From the NCBI RefSeq assembly GCF_016879755.1, contig NZ_WOFU01000003.1, positions 62,001 through 126,000 of the forward strand: a stretch of 64,000 nucleotides of DNA. Direction: 5' to 3'. The translations under genes and the position numbers were made by a program. Shown piece by piece: positions 43,001 to 50,257 of this stretch (position 1 is the stretch's first letter; every line of letters starts with the position of its first letter). The notes below the pieces were generated by a model, which did not search any database, was not told the DNA's origin, and worked only from the letters and a program-made list of their open reading frames with translations. The DNA is from Bacillus sp. B15-48. GTDB taxonomy: Bacteria > Bacillota > Bacilli > Bacillales > Cytobacillaceae.

Positions 43001-43183
43001 GCGATCCTCCCCGCTTGCTTTTCCATAAATTGCATAGCTAATTCCATCAAAAATGGTTGTTTTTCCCGACCCTGTTTTACCGGAAACAACGAACATTGTT
43101 CGGTTCTCAAGTCTAGTAAAATCAATCAATTCTTTTCCAGCATAAGGTCCAAAAGCTTGCAAAGTTAGCTTTAATGGTTTCAT
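40043..43183 (-). CDS. sbcC: Exonuclease SbcC (SMC-like ATPase subunit)
   Basis: A 1046-residue ATPase. N-terminal Walker A is KTGSGKTTIFDG; long coiled coils (about residues 190-500 and 560-860) flank the zinc hook CPVCGSEHHP near residue 510. The C-terminus holds the signature LSGGESFKAALSLA and Walker B FIDEGFGTLD. With SbcD it forms the Mre11-Rad50-type complex that opens hairpins and protein-blocked DNA ends. The gene overlaps sbcD by 4 bp (ATGA). Confidence 0.97.
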   Translation of the reverse strand: MKPLKLTLQAFGPYAGKELIDFTRLENRTMFVVSGKTGSGKTTIFDGISYAIYGKASGEDRSGSDLRSQFAKNALLTEVSLDFTLRRKTYRIIRSPQQDKKKERGEGYTTIGAKAELYLLNDDGTSELLAANVREVDEKIKEIMIIDSNQFRQILMIPQGEFRKLLTSDSKEKEMILQRLFHTEIYKKIEERLKEEATELKKQVESQVGERSAALKRSHHYQNDELKDLLAEGNTNDVIMIPLINEEITAMIARLKELNNEKLIKQRERDALQQKLFEAESIIKQLETMEQLRQRKVELAERRSFFEEKEKEASLAKKAALLDSQEELCHRLKKDMDQLDSFIKDRTNRIAVLYENLKKSEQELNRQNEREQERKELAETVSQLEHIKEDVKSLASHQEETERLSKTLDAVKKQNEQCVAVRGAVEEEKETLLTEKTKIEKIQLVFLEGERILEKLAQELDKLRKYESYLNKIQGVKIELEKRIGVLKNAEARLSDGQELVQQLEQTWLHSQAAILASMLDQGQECPVCGSEHHPKLAVSEHDFIPTEQDLKAAREQARMLESEKTKYEKLYFETKSTLNSLEENGEEQRTELFEILPEFSESKLEDALISTQSKLAQMSEVQSERANEMKRLPLIKTKLTELEERKLDLETKEKDFEERLRQLTIQFTEKKTILARMTDRIPENLRSLQVYKQQYELTVRKQEELMRQLEVAQKQYQDAKDLLEKENTRREEAEKRLAETKEKLTEERAHFKENMNKQGFETYSQYHDAKRTEDDILKLEAKTRQYREEFRSVLDRLEEYENRLKDVQKPDIVGLRKGLLELDEGITKLQEVYQNLFIQKRENEQIITKVVTINEHIKLLEERYKIVGNLYEISKGQNTYRITFERYVLATFLDDILAEANIRLAKMTSGRYRLLRKTDRSKGNVQSGLELLVFDQYTGQERHVKTLSGGESFKAALSLALGLADVVQNHAGGVSLETMFIDEGFGTLDPESLDQAIETLFDIQSNGRLVGIISHVPELKERIDARLEVTATQTGSVTEFYFFNG

Positions 43184-44325
43184 TTCAGTCCCTCCTGTTT
43201 AAGGACATGATTGACAGTACTTTCGATTACTTGACGCTTATCGTCGGTAAACTCTCCTGTCGTCATTTCTTGATAAAATTGTTCAAAAAGTTCTATTTCC
43301 GATTGCTTTTTTAATTTCTGTGTTGTAAGGTTGCGTAATTTTTTCTGGTCGATTGATTCAATTTTCCGTTCAAGATGAAGAATATGAGGATAAACCTTCC
43401 TAAGTTTTCCGATAGGGTCAATTAATGAACCTTCATCAAGCAATGTTACTTTTAAATAATCATCTGTTTTTTGCTTTTCATAGTAATACGGATTAAGAAG
43501 TTCTTCCAGATATCCTTCTATTTCACGCATATCCTGTTTTGGTACAAGTGTACGTTCTCTTATCTCAAAACTACCGTTATCATTCATATCAATAATCGAA
43601 ATCGCTTTACGTTGTTTTGCCTCTGAAAAGGAATATTTCATTAATGAACCTGAGTATTTAATCTTTTCATGACGAATTGCATCAGGACTGTGCAAATGGC
43701 CAAGAGCTGTGTAAGAAAAGGGAGCAAACAAATCGGCCGTAACACAACCTGAACCACCTACCGATAATGTTCGTTCAGAGTCACTTGTTTTTCCACCTAA
43801 CACAAAAGCATGCCCAACGAATACATTCGGTGCATCCATATCCATCTTTTCCATAATCTTTTCAATAACTGCTTTCATTGCCTCCTGATGAGAGTGGATA
43901 GAAGGGTCATCAAGAAGTTGTCGAATATGTCCTGGTTCTGCATATGGAACTAAATAAAAGTTAACACCCTTAATTTGAACTGGACGGAATTCATTTGTAA
44001 GTTTTCCGGTTAAATAAAACTGACTATGACGATACCAAGAGCTCCCAAATGAAAGACGTTCAGCACTATCATGATTTCCAGCAATCGCTATAACGGGGAT
44101 GTTTAATTCAACATTTATTTTAAATAAGGTTTGATCTAATAGTTCAACTGCATCAGTAGGTGGAACAGAGCGATCGTAAAGATCACCAGCAATAACGACG
44201 GCATCAGGTTTTTCTTCTGCAACGATTTCTACAAATTGGTTTAAAAGAAATCTTTGATCCTCAGTCATATATATCCCATGAACGAGTTTTCCTAAGTGCC
44301 AATCAGCAGAATGAATAAATTTCAT
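43180..44325 (-). CDS. sbcD: Exonuclease SbcD (Mre11-like nuclease subunit)
   Basis: A 381-residue metallophosphoesterase. Metal-binding motifs are in order: ADWHLGK, AGDLYDRS, AGNHDS, and GHLHSPD. AGGAGAGGTGAAGG precedes the ATG. It is the first gene of sbcDC. The Mn2+-dependent nuclease works together with the ATPase encoded downstream. Confidence 0.97.
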   Translation of the reverse strand: MKFIHSADWHLGKLVHGIYMTEDQRFLLNQFVEIVAEEKPDAVVIAGDLYDRSVPPTDAVELLDQTLFKINVELNIPVIAIAGNHDSAERLSFGSSWYRHSQFYLTGKLTNEFRPVQIKGVNFYLVPYAEPGHIRQLLDDPSIHSHQEAMKAVIEKIMEKMDMDAPNVFVGHAFVLGGKTSDSERTLSVGGSGCVTADLFAPFSYTALGHLHSPDAIRHEKIKYSGSLMKYSFSEAKQRKAISIIDMNDNGSFEIRERTLVPKQDMREIEGYLEELLNPYYYEKQKTDDYLKVTLLDEGSLIDPIGKLRKVYPHILHLERKIESIDQKKLRNLTTQKLKKQSEIELFEQFYQEMTTGEFTDDKRQVIESTVNHVLKQEGLK

Positions 44326-44498
44326 GCGCCTTCACCTCTCCTAGGTATTTTCAATGCTATTATTATAGCAGACAAGTTATCTATTAAAGGGATAAAAATT
44401 AAGGAAACAAAATGTACGTTCGTATTTTGACCTAAAAAATTAGCATGTTGTGTGAGGAGATAGAGTAGAGGTGAAGTGAGACACGGAGAGTTTGATTC

Positions 44499-44524
44499 AA
44501 AAAGCCCAGCCAAATTGGCTGGGC
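44499..44524 (-). terminator. Intrinsic terminator of the cold-shock gene
   Basis: GCCCAGCCAA pairs with TTGGCTGGGC around a single base; the minus-strand RNA continues with TTTTTG. Confidence 0.88.
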
Positions 44525-44539
44525 ATGGAGTATGTTGAA

Positions 44540-44740
44540 TTATATTTTTACGACGTTAGAAGCCTGAGGTCCACGTGCACCTTCAACAACCTCAAATGAT
44601 ACTTCTTGACCTTCATCTAAAGATTTAAAACCCTCAGATTGAATTGCAGAGAAATGAACGAAAACATCAGTTCCATCTTCAGTCTCGATGAATCCGAAAC
44701 CTTTTTCAGCATTAAACCATTTTACTTTCCCATTTTTCAT
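44540..44740 (-). CDS. Cold-shock protein (CspB/CspD type)
   Basis: A 66-residue single-domain OB-fold protein. RNP1 is KGFGFIE and RNP2 is VFVHFSA; WFNAEK and [12 protein letters not shown] complete the CSD pattern. The ATG at 44740 has AGGAGG eleven bases upstream; the frame is open a little further without reason. It binds single-stranded RNA and DNA as a chaperone. A long 5' leader lies upstream, as is usual for csp genes. Confidence 0.96.
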   Translation of the reverse strand: MKNGKVKWFNAEKGFGFIETEDGTDVFVHFSAIQSEGFKSLDEGQEVSFEVVEGARGPQASNVVKI

Positions 44741-44937
44741 TAAAAATAATCCTCCTAGCATGGCTCTTTGAGCCGTTGTTGAAATTTAACCAATTACATC
44801 GTTTAGTATTGCATAAAATCATTTAACTTATTCAAACGTTTTAACACATTGGAACAAGCAAATTGCAAATTCTAATTCGTGCAATCGGCTTCCTTTAATT
44901 TACCATGTATATACCGTTTTGTAAAGCGCTTTCATAA
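44741..44937 (-). promoter_or_regulatory. Promoter and 5' leader of the cold-shock gene, with cre-like site
   Basis: TTTACA (44920-44925 on the minus strand) and TAAATT (44897-44902) are exactly 17 bases apart. The leader of about 150 bases contains a short AT-rich stretch and the ribosome site. The palindrome AAAGCGCTTT (44923-44932) overlaps the -35 box; with its flank it matches 12 of 14 positions of the CcpA cre consensus. Confidence 0.7.
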
Positions 44938-44950
44938 TGAATAAAAGAAG

Positions 44951-45290
44951 CCTGAAAAGCAAGAGTATAGCCTTTCAGGTAAATTGTAGGAGGTTATAAT
45001 GGGTTGTGGGAAACCTACCTTCTTCTGGTGAGTCGCTTGCATCGTACCTCATCGTAGATGGACAGTTCTGTTCATCCAGAGGTTGTTCATACACCGAAGA
45101 TTAGGTACTCCTTGTACTAGTTATACTATGTTATCCTGTACAGGCCAGTTAAGGCTAGCGACTATGATTATTAAAATGTGTTCATGCCTTAAGTAAATTT
45201 GCTTTTCATTTTTTGGGACAAGAAGTCCTAAACTCCATTGCTTGTTCATAGTATTAAATGGGTTATGTTCAAGTGTTAGGAGTGGGGGTT
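44951..45290 (+). promoter_or_regulatory. Structured leader region with alternative hairpins before the LysE-type gene
   Basis: A hairpin CCTGAAA ... TTTCAGG (44951-44979) is followed by a strong ribosome site and a ten-codon reading frame (44999-45031), then about 230 bases with alternative pairings. State 1: CTTC/GAAG plus GGTG/CACC (45022-45030 with 45092-45099), enclosing ACCTC/GAGGT (45046-45050 with 45079-45083) and GATGGACA/TGTTCATC. State 2: AGTCGC/GCGACT (45031-45036 with 45158-45163) with GTACCT/AGGTAC (45044-45049 with 45103-45108). TTAAGGC/GCCTTAA (45149-45155 with 45186-45192) follows. ACCTC/GAGGT and GTACCT/AGGTAC share bases and exclude each other. The state 1 stem overlaps the last codons of the small frame. 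No consensus terminator is obvious. Confidence 0.6.
44999..45031 (+). CDS. Candidate leader peptide, ten codons
   Basis: ATG with AGGAGG five bases upstream, encoding MGCGKPTFFW and a TGA stop. The ribosome site is stronger than that of the transporter gene downstream, which suggests real translation. The last three codons lie in the 5' strand of a hairpin, as in ribosome-stalling attenuators. No homologue is recognised. Whether it senses an amino acid (Trp, Phe) or a translation-blocking drug is open. Confidence 0.5.
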   Translation: MGCGKPTFFW

Positions 45291-45929
45291 TTGAATATTA
45301 GTTTCCACCTTTTAGCAAGTTATATTCTTCTAGGCATTACTTTAGCGGCACCAATTGGTCCGGTTAATTCAGCGAGGCTAGATAAAGGGATTAAAAATGG
45401 ATTTTGGCATGCCTGGATTGTCGGAACGGGGTCAATGATTGCGGATGGGATCTTTATGTTATTGATTTACCTTGGATTAGTTAATTTCCTTGATATTCCA
45501 ATTATACAAATTTTTCTTTGGCTTTTTGGTGCATTTGTTCTTATCTATTCAGGTGTAGAAAGCATACTCGGTGCAAATAAATTTTCCTTACAGTCTCGAG
45601 GACAAAAGGATTCGTTAATTAAATGTTTTTTAACCGGATTTATTATGTCGATAACAAGTCCTTTATCCATTTTATTTTGGTTAGGGATATATGGATCTAT
45701 TTTGGCCAAAACAGCAACTTCTTATGGGACTGGCCATTTACTAATATACAGCAGCATGATCTTCATCGGTTTAGCGATCTGGGATATCGCCGTTGCTGCT
45801 TTAACTTCTGGTTTAAAGAAGTATTTTCATTCAAATATCTTAATTGCTGTATCCATTATTTCAGGGCTTTCCCTTATTGGATTCGGGCTCTACTTCGGTT
45901 TTCAAGGCTTAGCAGCCCTCCTCCATTAA
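45291..45929 (+). CDS. LysE-family exporter
   Basis: A 212-residue protein with about six membrane segments. The family block APIGPVNSARLDKGIKNG lies near residue 20, and SITSPLSILFWLGIYGS in the middle. LysE/RhtB proteins export basic amino acids, homoserine or related compounds. The frame opens at ATG 45258, but TTG at 45291 directly follows AGGAGTGGGGG and begins at the conserved N-terminus. It lies behind the structured leader described above, so its expression is probably conditional. Confidence 0.85.
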   Translation: MNISFHLLASYILLGITLAAPIGPVNSARLDKGIKNGFWHAWIVGTGSMIADGIFMLLIYLGLVNFLDIPIIQIFLWLFGAFVLIYSGVESILGANKFSLQSRGQKDSLIKCFLTGFIMSITSPLSILFWLGIYGSILAKTATSYGTGHLLIYSSMIFIGLAIWDIAVAALTSGLKKYFHSNILIAVSIISGLSLIGFGLYFGFQGLAALLH

Positions 45930-46003
45930 CGAAATGGATAAAATACACCCTTAATGAGCAATCTATAATTAAAATAGGATGAATCATTCTAGGGGTGCTG
46001 AAA

Positions 46004-46324
46004 ATGACTGTTTTTGTTTATCAGACATTTGAAATTAAACAAGAAAATTTCAAAGACGCAATGGAAAACCTTCATGAGCTACAAAAATTCAGGAATGAAC
46101 ACTATGACCATGAAGTAGAGCTCCTATCTCCAATTGTAGGACAGGACCATACGTATGCGCTTCTCTCTAAATATGATGGATTAGCAGAACTGGAGTTGCA
46201 AGATAAAAGAATGTTCGATGATGAGAAGTATCTAAAACTTATTGGAGATTTTTTTCTAAAAAACATTGTCCAAGGTAGCTTACATACACAAATTTACCGA
46301 ACTACAAATGGAAAAACTAAGTAA
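46004..46324 (+). CDS. Hypothetical protein, possibly dimeric alpha-beta barrel fold
   Basis: A 106-residue protein (MTVFVYQTFEIKQENFKDAM start). The pattern of strand, helix, strand resembles ABM/NIPSNAP-like dimeric alpha-beta barrels (EVELLSPIVGQDHTYALLSKYD), but no catalytic motif is clear. ATG at 46004 has GGGGTG upstream. It lies between the exporter gene and a CotF-like gene and overlaps the latter. Confidence 0.65.
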   Translation: MTVFVYQTFEIKQENFKDAMENLHELQKFRNEHYDHEVELLSPIVGQDHTYALLSKYDGLAELELQDKRMFDDEKYLKLIGDFFLKNIVQGSLHTQIYRTTNGKTK

Positions 46325-46514
46325 ACACTCTAATTGTTCATTCATTCCATCCCTAAGAAAAGTTTTGACAACCCAACTTATTCGTGGAATAAATTTACAT
46401 GAACGAATCTTTCGCTATATGTATAAACATGGTTTTTACCCTGCATATGATTTTGAGCAATTATTAAAGACCGATCTAAATCTTGCTCAAAAAGCCCTTT
46501 CAATGAATTATTAA
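46308..46514 (+). CDS. Short CotF-like spore coat protein
   Basis: A 68-residue protein that aligns with the C-terminal part of B. subtilis CotF: LRKVLTTQLIRGINLH, then RIFRYMYKHGFYPAYD and LAQKALSMNY. CotF (about 160 residues) forms spore coat; short versions such as YraG exist. The ATG at 46308 lies within the end of the previous gene and lacks a clear ribosome site; the frame is open from 46266. Either translation is coupled or this is the relic of a longer coat gene. Confidence 0.7.
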   Translation: MEKLSKHSNCSFIPSLRKVLTTQLIRGINLHERIFRYMYKHGFYPAYDFEQLLKTDLNLAQKALSMNY

Positions 46515-46580
46515 AAGGAAGATGGATTTCAAAAAGTCCGCTGAAAACATACATTTGCAGGTTGCAAATTAATCATGAAT

Positions 46581-46625
46581 AAAAACCTCCTTAAATTTAA
46601 ATAATAAATTTTTAGGAGGTTTTTA
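46581..46625. terminator. Bidirectional intrinsic terminator
   Basis: AAAAACCTCCT ... AGGAGGTTTTT with an AT-rich inner stem, between the convergent CotF-like and ABC genes. Confidence 0.85.
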
Positions 46626-46630
46626 TTCTC

Positions 46631-47449
46631 TTATCTTTTTTCAGCATATGATTTAATGCGAATCCACGGACGTCCACCTTCCCAATCAAGAGATACTGGA
46701 ACACGGAACGTTTTTTCTAACAGCGTTTCTGTTAGAGTCGATGATTTATCTCCTTTAGCTATAATCTCCCCTGAACGAATGAGTAACGCATGGGTGATAG
46801 CAGGGACAATTTCCTCAATATGATGTGTGACATACAATAATGTTGGCCCTCCTCGTTTTCCAATCATCTCGTTAATAGATGTCAATAACTCCTCTTTTGA
46901 AAAAATATCAAGGCCATTACAAGGCTCGTCCAAAATTAGCAATCGTGGTGAAGACATTAACGCCCGGGCTATCATCACCTTCCGCTTTTCTCCTTGTGAA
47001 AGAAACGTAATCAATTGATCAGCTAAATGTTTAATCCGAAATTGATTTAGTAGTTGCATTGCTTGTTGAACATCTTCTTCAGTCGTTTCCTCATATAATC
47101 CAATCGAAGCGAATTTCCCACTTAACACAACTTCCAGTGCGGTATCGCTCGAGTGAGTACGAAAATGGTCATCTAATGATGAACTTACCCATCCAATTGA
47201 TTTGCGCAATTCAGGGATATTCGTTTTGCCGAAAAGGTTCCCCAAAACCGAAACCTGCCCACTATTTGGCCATTGGTACCCAGTAATCATTTTTAAAATG
47301 GACGTTTTTCCTGATCCATTTAATCCTAATAATGCCCAGTGTTCGCCAGCTTGTACATCCCAAGAGACATTTTTCAATATGTTTTTTTCACTTCGTTTCC
47401 ACCCAACATCTTGGAGGGAAAGGACGGTATCTTGATTCGTTTCACTCAT
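46631..47449 (-). CDS. ABC transporter ATP-binding protein, YlmA-like
   Basis: A 272-residue ATPase. Walker A is GLNGSGKTS, signature LSQGEKRKVMIARAL, Walker B LLILDEPCNGLD, and the switch histidine YVTHHIEE. No membrane partner is adjacent, which fits the orphan YlmA group of B. subtilis (related to ModF-like proteins). The transported substrate is unknown. The gene is monocistronic with a terminator. Confidence 0.85.
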   Translation of the reverse strand: MSETNQDTVLSLQDVGWKRSEKNILKNVSWDVQAGEHWALLGLNGSGKTSILKMITGYQWPNSGQVSVLGNLFGKTNIPELRKSIGWVSSSLDDHFRTHSSDTALEVVLSGKFASIGLYEETTEEDVQQAMQLLNQFRIKHLADQLITFLSQGEKRKVMIARALMSSPRLLILDEPCNGLDIFSKEELLTSINEMIGKRGGPTLLYVTHHIEEIVPAITHALLIRSGEIIAKGDKSSTLTETLLEKTFRVPVSLDWEGGRPWIRIKSYAEKR

Positions 47450-47550
47450 GTTACTCCTCCTGTACAGTTAACATTTATATATTCAGTATATTCTAAAATT
47501 AAATAGATTAAAAACAAATTTTACTAGTTAACGGATTTTCATCATAAAGC

Positions 47551-47641
47551 GACACTTCCATCAGAGGGGGTTTTCTTCATCTCCCACTGATGGTTAATTG
47601 AGCCAATCAGCCCCTTCCTATCAATTAGGAGGAGCTGATGT
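47551..47641. repeat. Two-hairpin element between the YlmA-like gene and the small-protein cluster
   Basis: CCATCAG (47558-47564) pairs with CTGATGG (47587-47593) with an inner GGGGG/CTCCC stem, then ATCAGC (47606-47611) pairs with GCTGAT (47634-47639) with an inner stem around CCTA/TAGG. It resembles structured IS200/IS605-type or other repeat ends, but is not proven. On the minus strand it could instead end the transcript of the gene at 47657; no T-run follows. Confidence 0.5.
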
Positions 47642-47656
47642 TAGACTATTCAAAAC

Positions 47657-47950
47657 CTATATCCATCTACTTGTTTTCCCTTGTTGTGGAAAATCAAATA
47701 ACTTCGCTCTACTTTCTTTATGTGAATGTTTATCGTTTGTACTCTTTTTATTTCTTTCAATTAACGAATCTAACTTTTTAATAGCCTTTTCAAGCTCATG
47801 TTCACTAATTTCCCCTTTTGCATACAAACTGCATAAGATGCTATAAGCAATTGGTTTCGTGTCAATATCTACATTGACAACTAAATCGACATCTGAGTTT
47901 CCACTATGTTCAATCATCGTTTTGAGTTTATTTTCAATTGGGTTTCGCAT
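47657..47950 (-). CDS. Small protein sharing an SGNS-x2-D motif with its neighbour
   Basis: A 97-residue protein. Residues about 16-30 read SGNS-x2-D-x3-NVD (HSGNSDVDLVVNVDID), the same short block as in the next gene (48020-48352). A helical hydrophilic tail follows (KGEISEHELEKAIKKLDSL). GGAG lies eight bases before the ATG. Function unknown; spore surface or coat proteins can have similar repeated blocks, but this is a guess. It is probably in one transcription group with the two upstream genes, though a hairpin separates them. Confidence 0.65.
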   Translation of the reverse strand: MRNPIENKLKTMIEHSGNSDVDLVVNVDIDTKPIAYSILCSLYAKGEISEHELEKAIKKLDSLIERNKKSTNDKHSHKESRAKLFDFPQQGKTSRWI

Positions 47951-47974
47951 TCATTCTACTCCTTTTTAAAAGTA

Positions 47975-47998
47975 AAGGGATACTCCTTAGTATCCCTT
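47975..47998 (-). terminator. Hairpin terminator between the two SGNS-motif genes
   Basis: AAGGGATACT pairs with AGTATCCCTT around four bases; on the minus strand TTTACTTTT follows. Termination may be partial. Confidence 0.65.
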
Positions 47999-48019
47999 CC
48001 CTTTACTTGCATTTAATTA

Positions 48020-48352
48020 CTATTTACCTCTCCGATCTCGATCTTGTTGTTGTTGTCTTTGTCTTTGATCTTGATCTTGATCAGATTCAGCTCTTGCACG
48101 TGATTTTGCTCTTGATTCTGTATCCACGTTTATTTCTACATCAATTTTAGAGTTTCCACTATTTAATACTTTAGCTTTAGCTTTATTAATATTCAAGTTT
48201 TTATCTTTTAATTTTATTGCATTTTCATTGTCTAGGTCATTATCCAATTTAAAATCTAATTCATTGTCTGCGCGTACATCGCTCACAATATCATCTCTCC
48301 TTTCAGGTCGTCTTTTCCTAAAAATATCAGGGTTCGTCCAAACATCACTCAT
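48020..48352 (-). CDS. Highly charged low-complexity protein with SGNS motif
   Basis: A 110-residue protein. The N-terminus (MSDVWTNPDIFRKRRPE) is followed by Asp/Asn-rich sequence, then NSGNSKIDVEINVDTE (about residues 64-79) and a tail almost entirely of Arg, Gln and Asp. Such composition suits a disordered surface, coat or RNA-binding protein. AAAGGAGGG precedes the ATG. The motif is shared with the gene at 47657, so the two are probably related in origin. Confidence 0.65.
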   Translation of the reverse strand: MSDVWTNPDIFRKRRPERRDDIVSDVRADNELDFKLDNDLDNENAIKLKDKNLNINKAKAKVLNSGNSKIDVEINVDTESRAKSRARAESDQDQDQRQRQQQQDRDRRGK

Positions 48353-48468
48353 ACTTTCCCTTCCCTCCTTTCTTGCTTGTTACTATACTTTATGTCTTCA
48401 TCTTCCTTTTCGTTTGGACAAGCGACTACTACTTCAATAGATAAAAGCACAATTTTGGAGATGAAAAC

Positions 48469-48495
48469 AAAAAACTCGCGGCTGGCGAGTTTTTC
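48469..48495 (-). terminator. Intrinsic terminator of the gene at 48515
   Basis: AAAAACTCGC ... GCGAGTTTTT; minus-strand continuation TTTGTTTT. Confidence 0.85.
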
Positions 48496-48514
48496 AGGTA
48501 AACACATTTTAATC

Positions 48515-48805
48515 TCATTCCTTATCTTCATCTTCCTCATCATTTAACTTTATTTTTTTGCAACCAACATAAAGACATGATAATATTTCTACCCCTGCCT
48601 TTGCTTTTGCTAAACCTTTTATATAGGGTGTTACTAAATCTTTAAAGTCAGCGCCTACTCCCTCTTCCTCTAAAATCCCATATACATATAGTTTTTTCTC
48701 ATCGAATAAAAAGGCGACATTTCCAACCGCCTTATTGTTCATATCGACGACGTTTAATACTTGGAATTGAGGTGTAATTACTTCTGGTGAAAAATAGATT
48801 TGCAA
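48515..48805 (-). CDS. Hypothetical protein of 96 residues
   Basis: Starts MQIYFSPEVITPQFQVLNVV and ends with an acidic run (NDEEDEDKE); a GVEILSCLYVGCKKIKL block near the C-terminus carries two cysteines. No membrane segment. It lies between the MFS gene and the small charged proteins. No family is recognised. Its terminator separates it from the genes further downstream. Confidence 0.65.
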   Translation of the reverse strand: MQIYFSPEVITPQFQVLNVVDMNNKAVGNVAFLFDEKKLYVYGILEEEGVGADFKDLVTPYIKGLAKAKAGVEILSCLYVGCKKIKLNDEEDEDKE

Positions 48806-48818
48806 TCATTTCACATCC

Positions 48819-50063
48819 TTATGTTAGCTGTAATTTTTCAAACAAAGTATCCTGATTTTCTGTAGGTTTTTTCTTTTTTACATGAATCAATAAAAGGCAA
48901 AGCAACGCAACTAATAAAGTTAGGCCCGCAGTTGTTAAGAACAGACCGGTGCGTGACCACTCCATTAGCGCACCGTATATTGGTGGTCCAATAGCAACAC
49001 CTAAAAAGCGAACAGATCCATATAATGAAATAACAAACCCCCTCCGATTCATTGAAACAGATCCCGTAATAAAACTATTGATGCACGGAAGAGCAAGACC
49101 TGTTCCGATACTGCTTATTACAAGGATCGAAAAAAATGGAATTAAGTTTCTAAAGAAAACTAAACTTGCAAATGATGCTGTCATAAGAAGTAATCCAATG
49201 ACAATTAAGGTTTTCATCAATCTCATATTTTTGCCGATTTTACTTCCTGTTATATAAGAGGTTATTGTCATAAACAATAGTGGGATGGCTAGAATAGCCC
49301 CTTTTAACACGCCATCAATTTTATATTGTGTTTCTAAAATATCAGAAATATAAAATAACACGCCAAATAAAGTAAATAAGCAAGTAGCACCAGTTAAGTA
49401 GGTAGCAAATAACCAACGCCCTTCCACTTTAAAAACAGACAGAAGCCCTTTTACATATTTCCCCACCGGGGGTGGCTCTTGCTCTCTTCGTTTTTCCTTT
49501 ATAAAGAAAATCGTTAATAAGATGGATATTAAACAAAAAATTGGGAAAGCAAAAAATGCAGCGTACCATACTAGAAGCGCTAAAAGAGAACCAATAATTG
49601 GACTGATGACTTTTCCGAACCCATTCGAAGTTTCAACTAGACCTAACACCTTACTCTGTTCACCACCCTTAAATAAGTCCCCAGACAAAGCCATCGCCAT
49701 TGACGTCGTTCCAGCGGCACCTATCCCTTGCATAACTCTCCCAGCTAACACCCATAAATAGGCATTAGTAAACCAAGCTGAAGCAGCGCCTGCCAATATT
49801 CCACCGCCACCGTATAATATAAGTGCAGGAATAATGACCGCCTTACGTGTAAATCTGTCTGATAGGTACCCCAATATCGGAATCATAATTGCAGCAGAAA
49901 TGGAAAAAACAGATATCACTAAACTCACTTGAAACTGGGATATCCCTAATTCTGATTTCATTTTTGGAAGAATTGGAATTAACATCGAGTTTCCTAATAC
50001 AAGAATAAGTGGGATGGAACTGATCGCTGCAATCGTTAACCCCTTATGTTTCTGCTTTGACAA
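48819..50063 (-). CDS. MFS multidrug-type exporter
   Basis: A 414-residue protein with twelve predicted membrane segments. The MFS loop between helices 2 and 3 reads [12 protein letters not shown], and motif C-like glycines are in [13 protein letters not shown]. It resembles drug:H+ antiporters of the Bmr/YfiS type. The frame opens at GTG 50072, but TTG at 50063 gives better spacing from AGGAGT. The substrate is unknown. A separate transcription unit divergent from the sulfolactate genes. Confidence 0.85.
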   Translation of the reverse strand: MSKQKHKGLTIAAISSIPLILVLGNSMLIPILPKMKSELGISQFQVSLVISVFSISAAIMIPILGYLSDRFTRKAVIIPALILYGGGGILAGAASAWFTNAYLWVLAGRVMQGIGAAGTTSMAMALSGDLFKGGEQSKVLGLVETSNGFGKVISPIIGSLLALLVWYAAFFAFPIFCLISILLTIFFIKEKRREQEPPPVGKYVKGLLSVFKVEGRWLFATYLTGATCLFTLFGVLFYISDILETQYKIDGVLKGAILAIPLLFMTITSYITGSKIGKNMRLMKTLIVIGLLLMTASFASLVFFRNLIPFFSILVISSIGTGLALPCINSFITGSVSMNRRGFVISLYGSVRFLGVAIGPPIYGALMEWSRTGLFLTTAGLTLLVALLCLLLIHVKKKKPTENQDTLFEKLQLT

Positions 50064-50257
50064 TGAAAGCACACTCCTAACTAATAAAGTGGAACGACCT
50101 ACGTAATTATGCTAAAATTAGCCTTTTTATTATTCACTTAGAAGGAAGTTTTATTCAGGGGCAAACGCCTATTTCCTTATGAAGAAGCCCAAAATATACA
50201 CAATCGCCCAAATATTGAATAATCTATCCTAGAAAAATGGAGGAGGGCGCTTTCCCT

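Noticed and set aside
45020-45130. A selenocysteine tRNA, considered because selB is nearby and hairpins are seen
   Set aside because: No UCA-anticodon arm with the long variable arm and no T-arm GGTTCGA; the pairing pattern fits a leader instead.
48349-48543. A 64-codon frame on the minus strand
   Set aside because: It runs through the strong terminator at 48469-48495 and overlaps the end of the gene at 48515.
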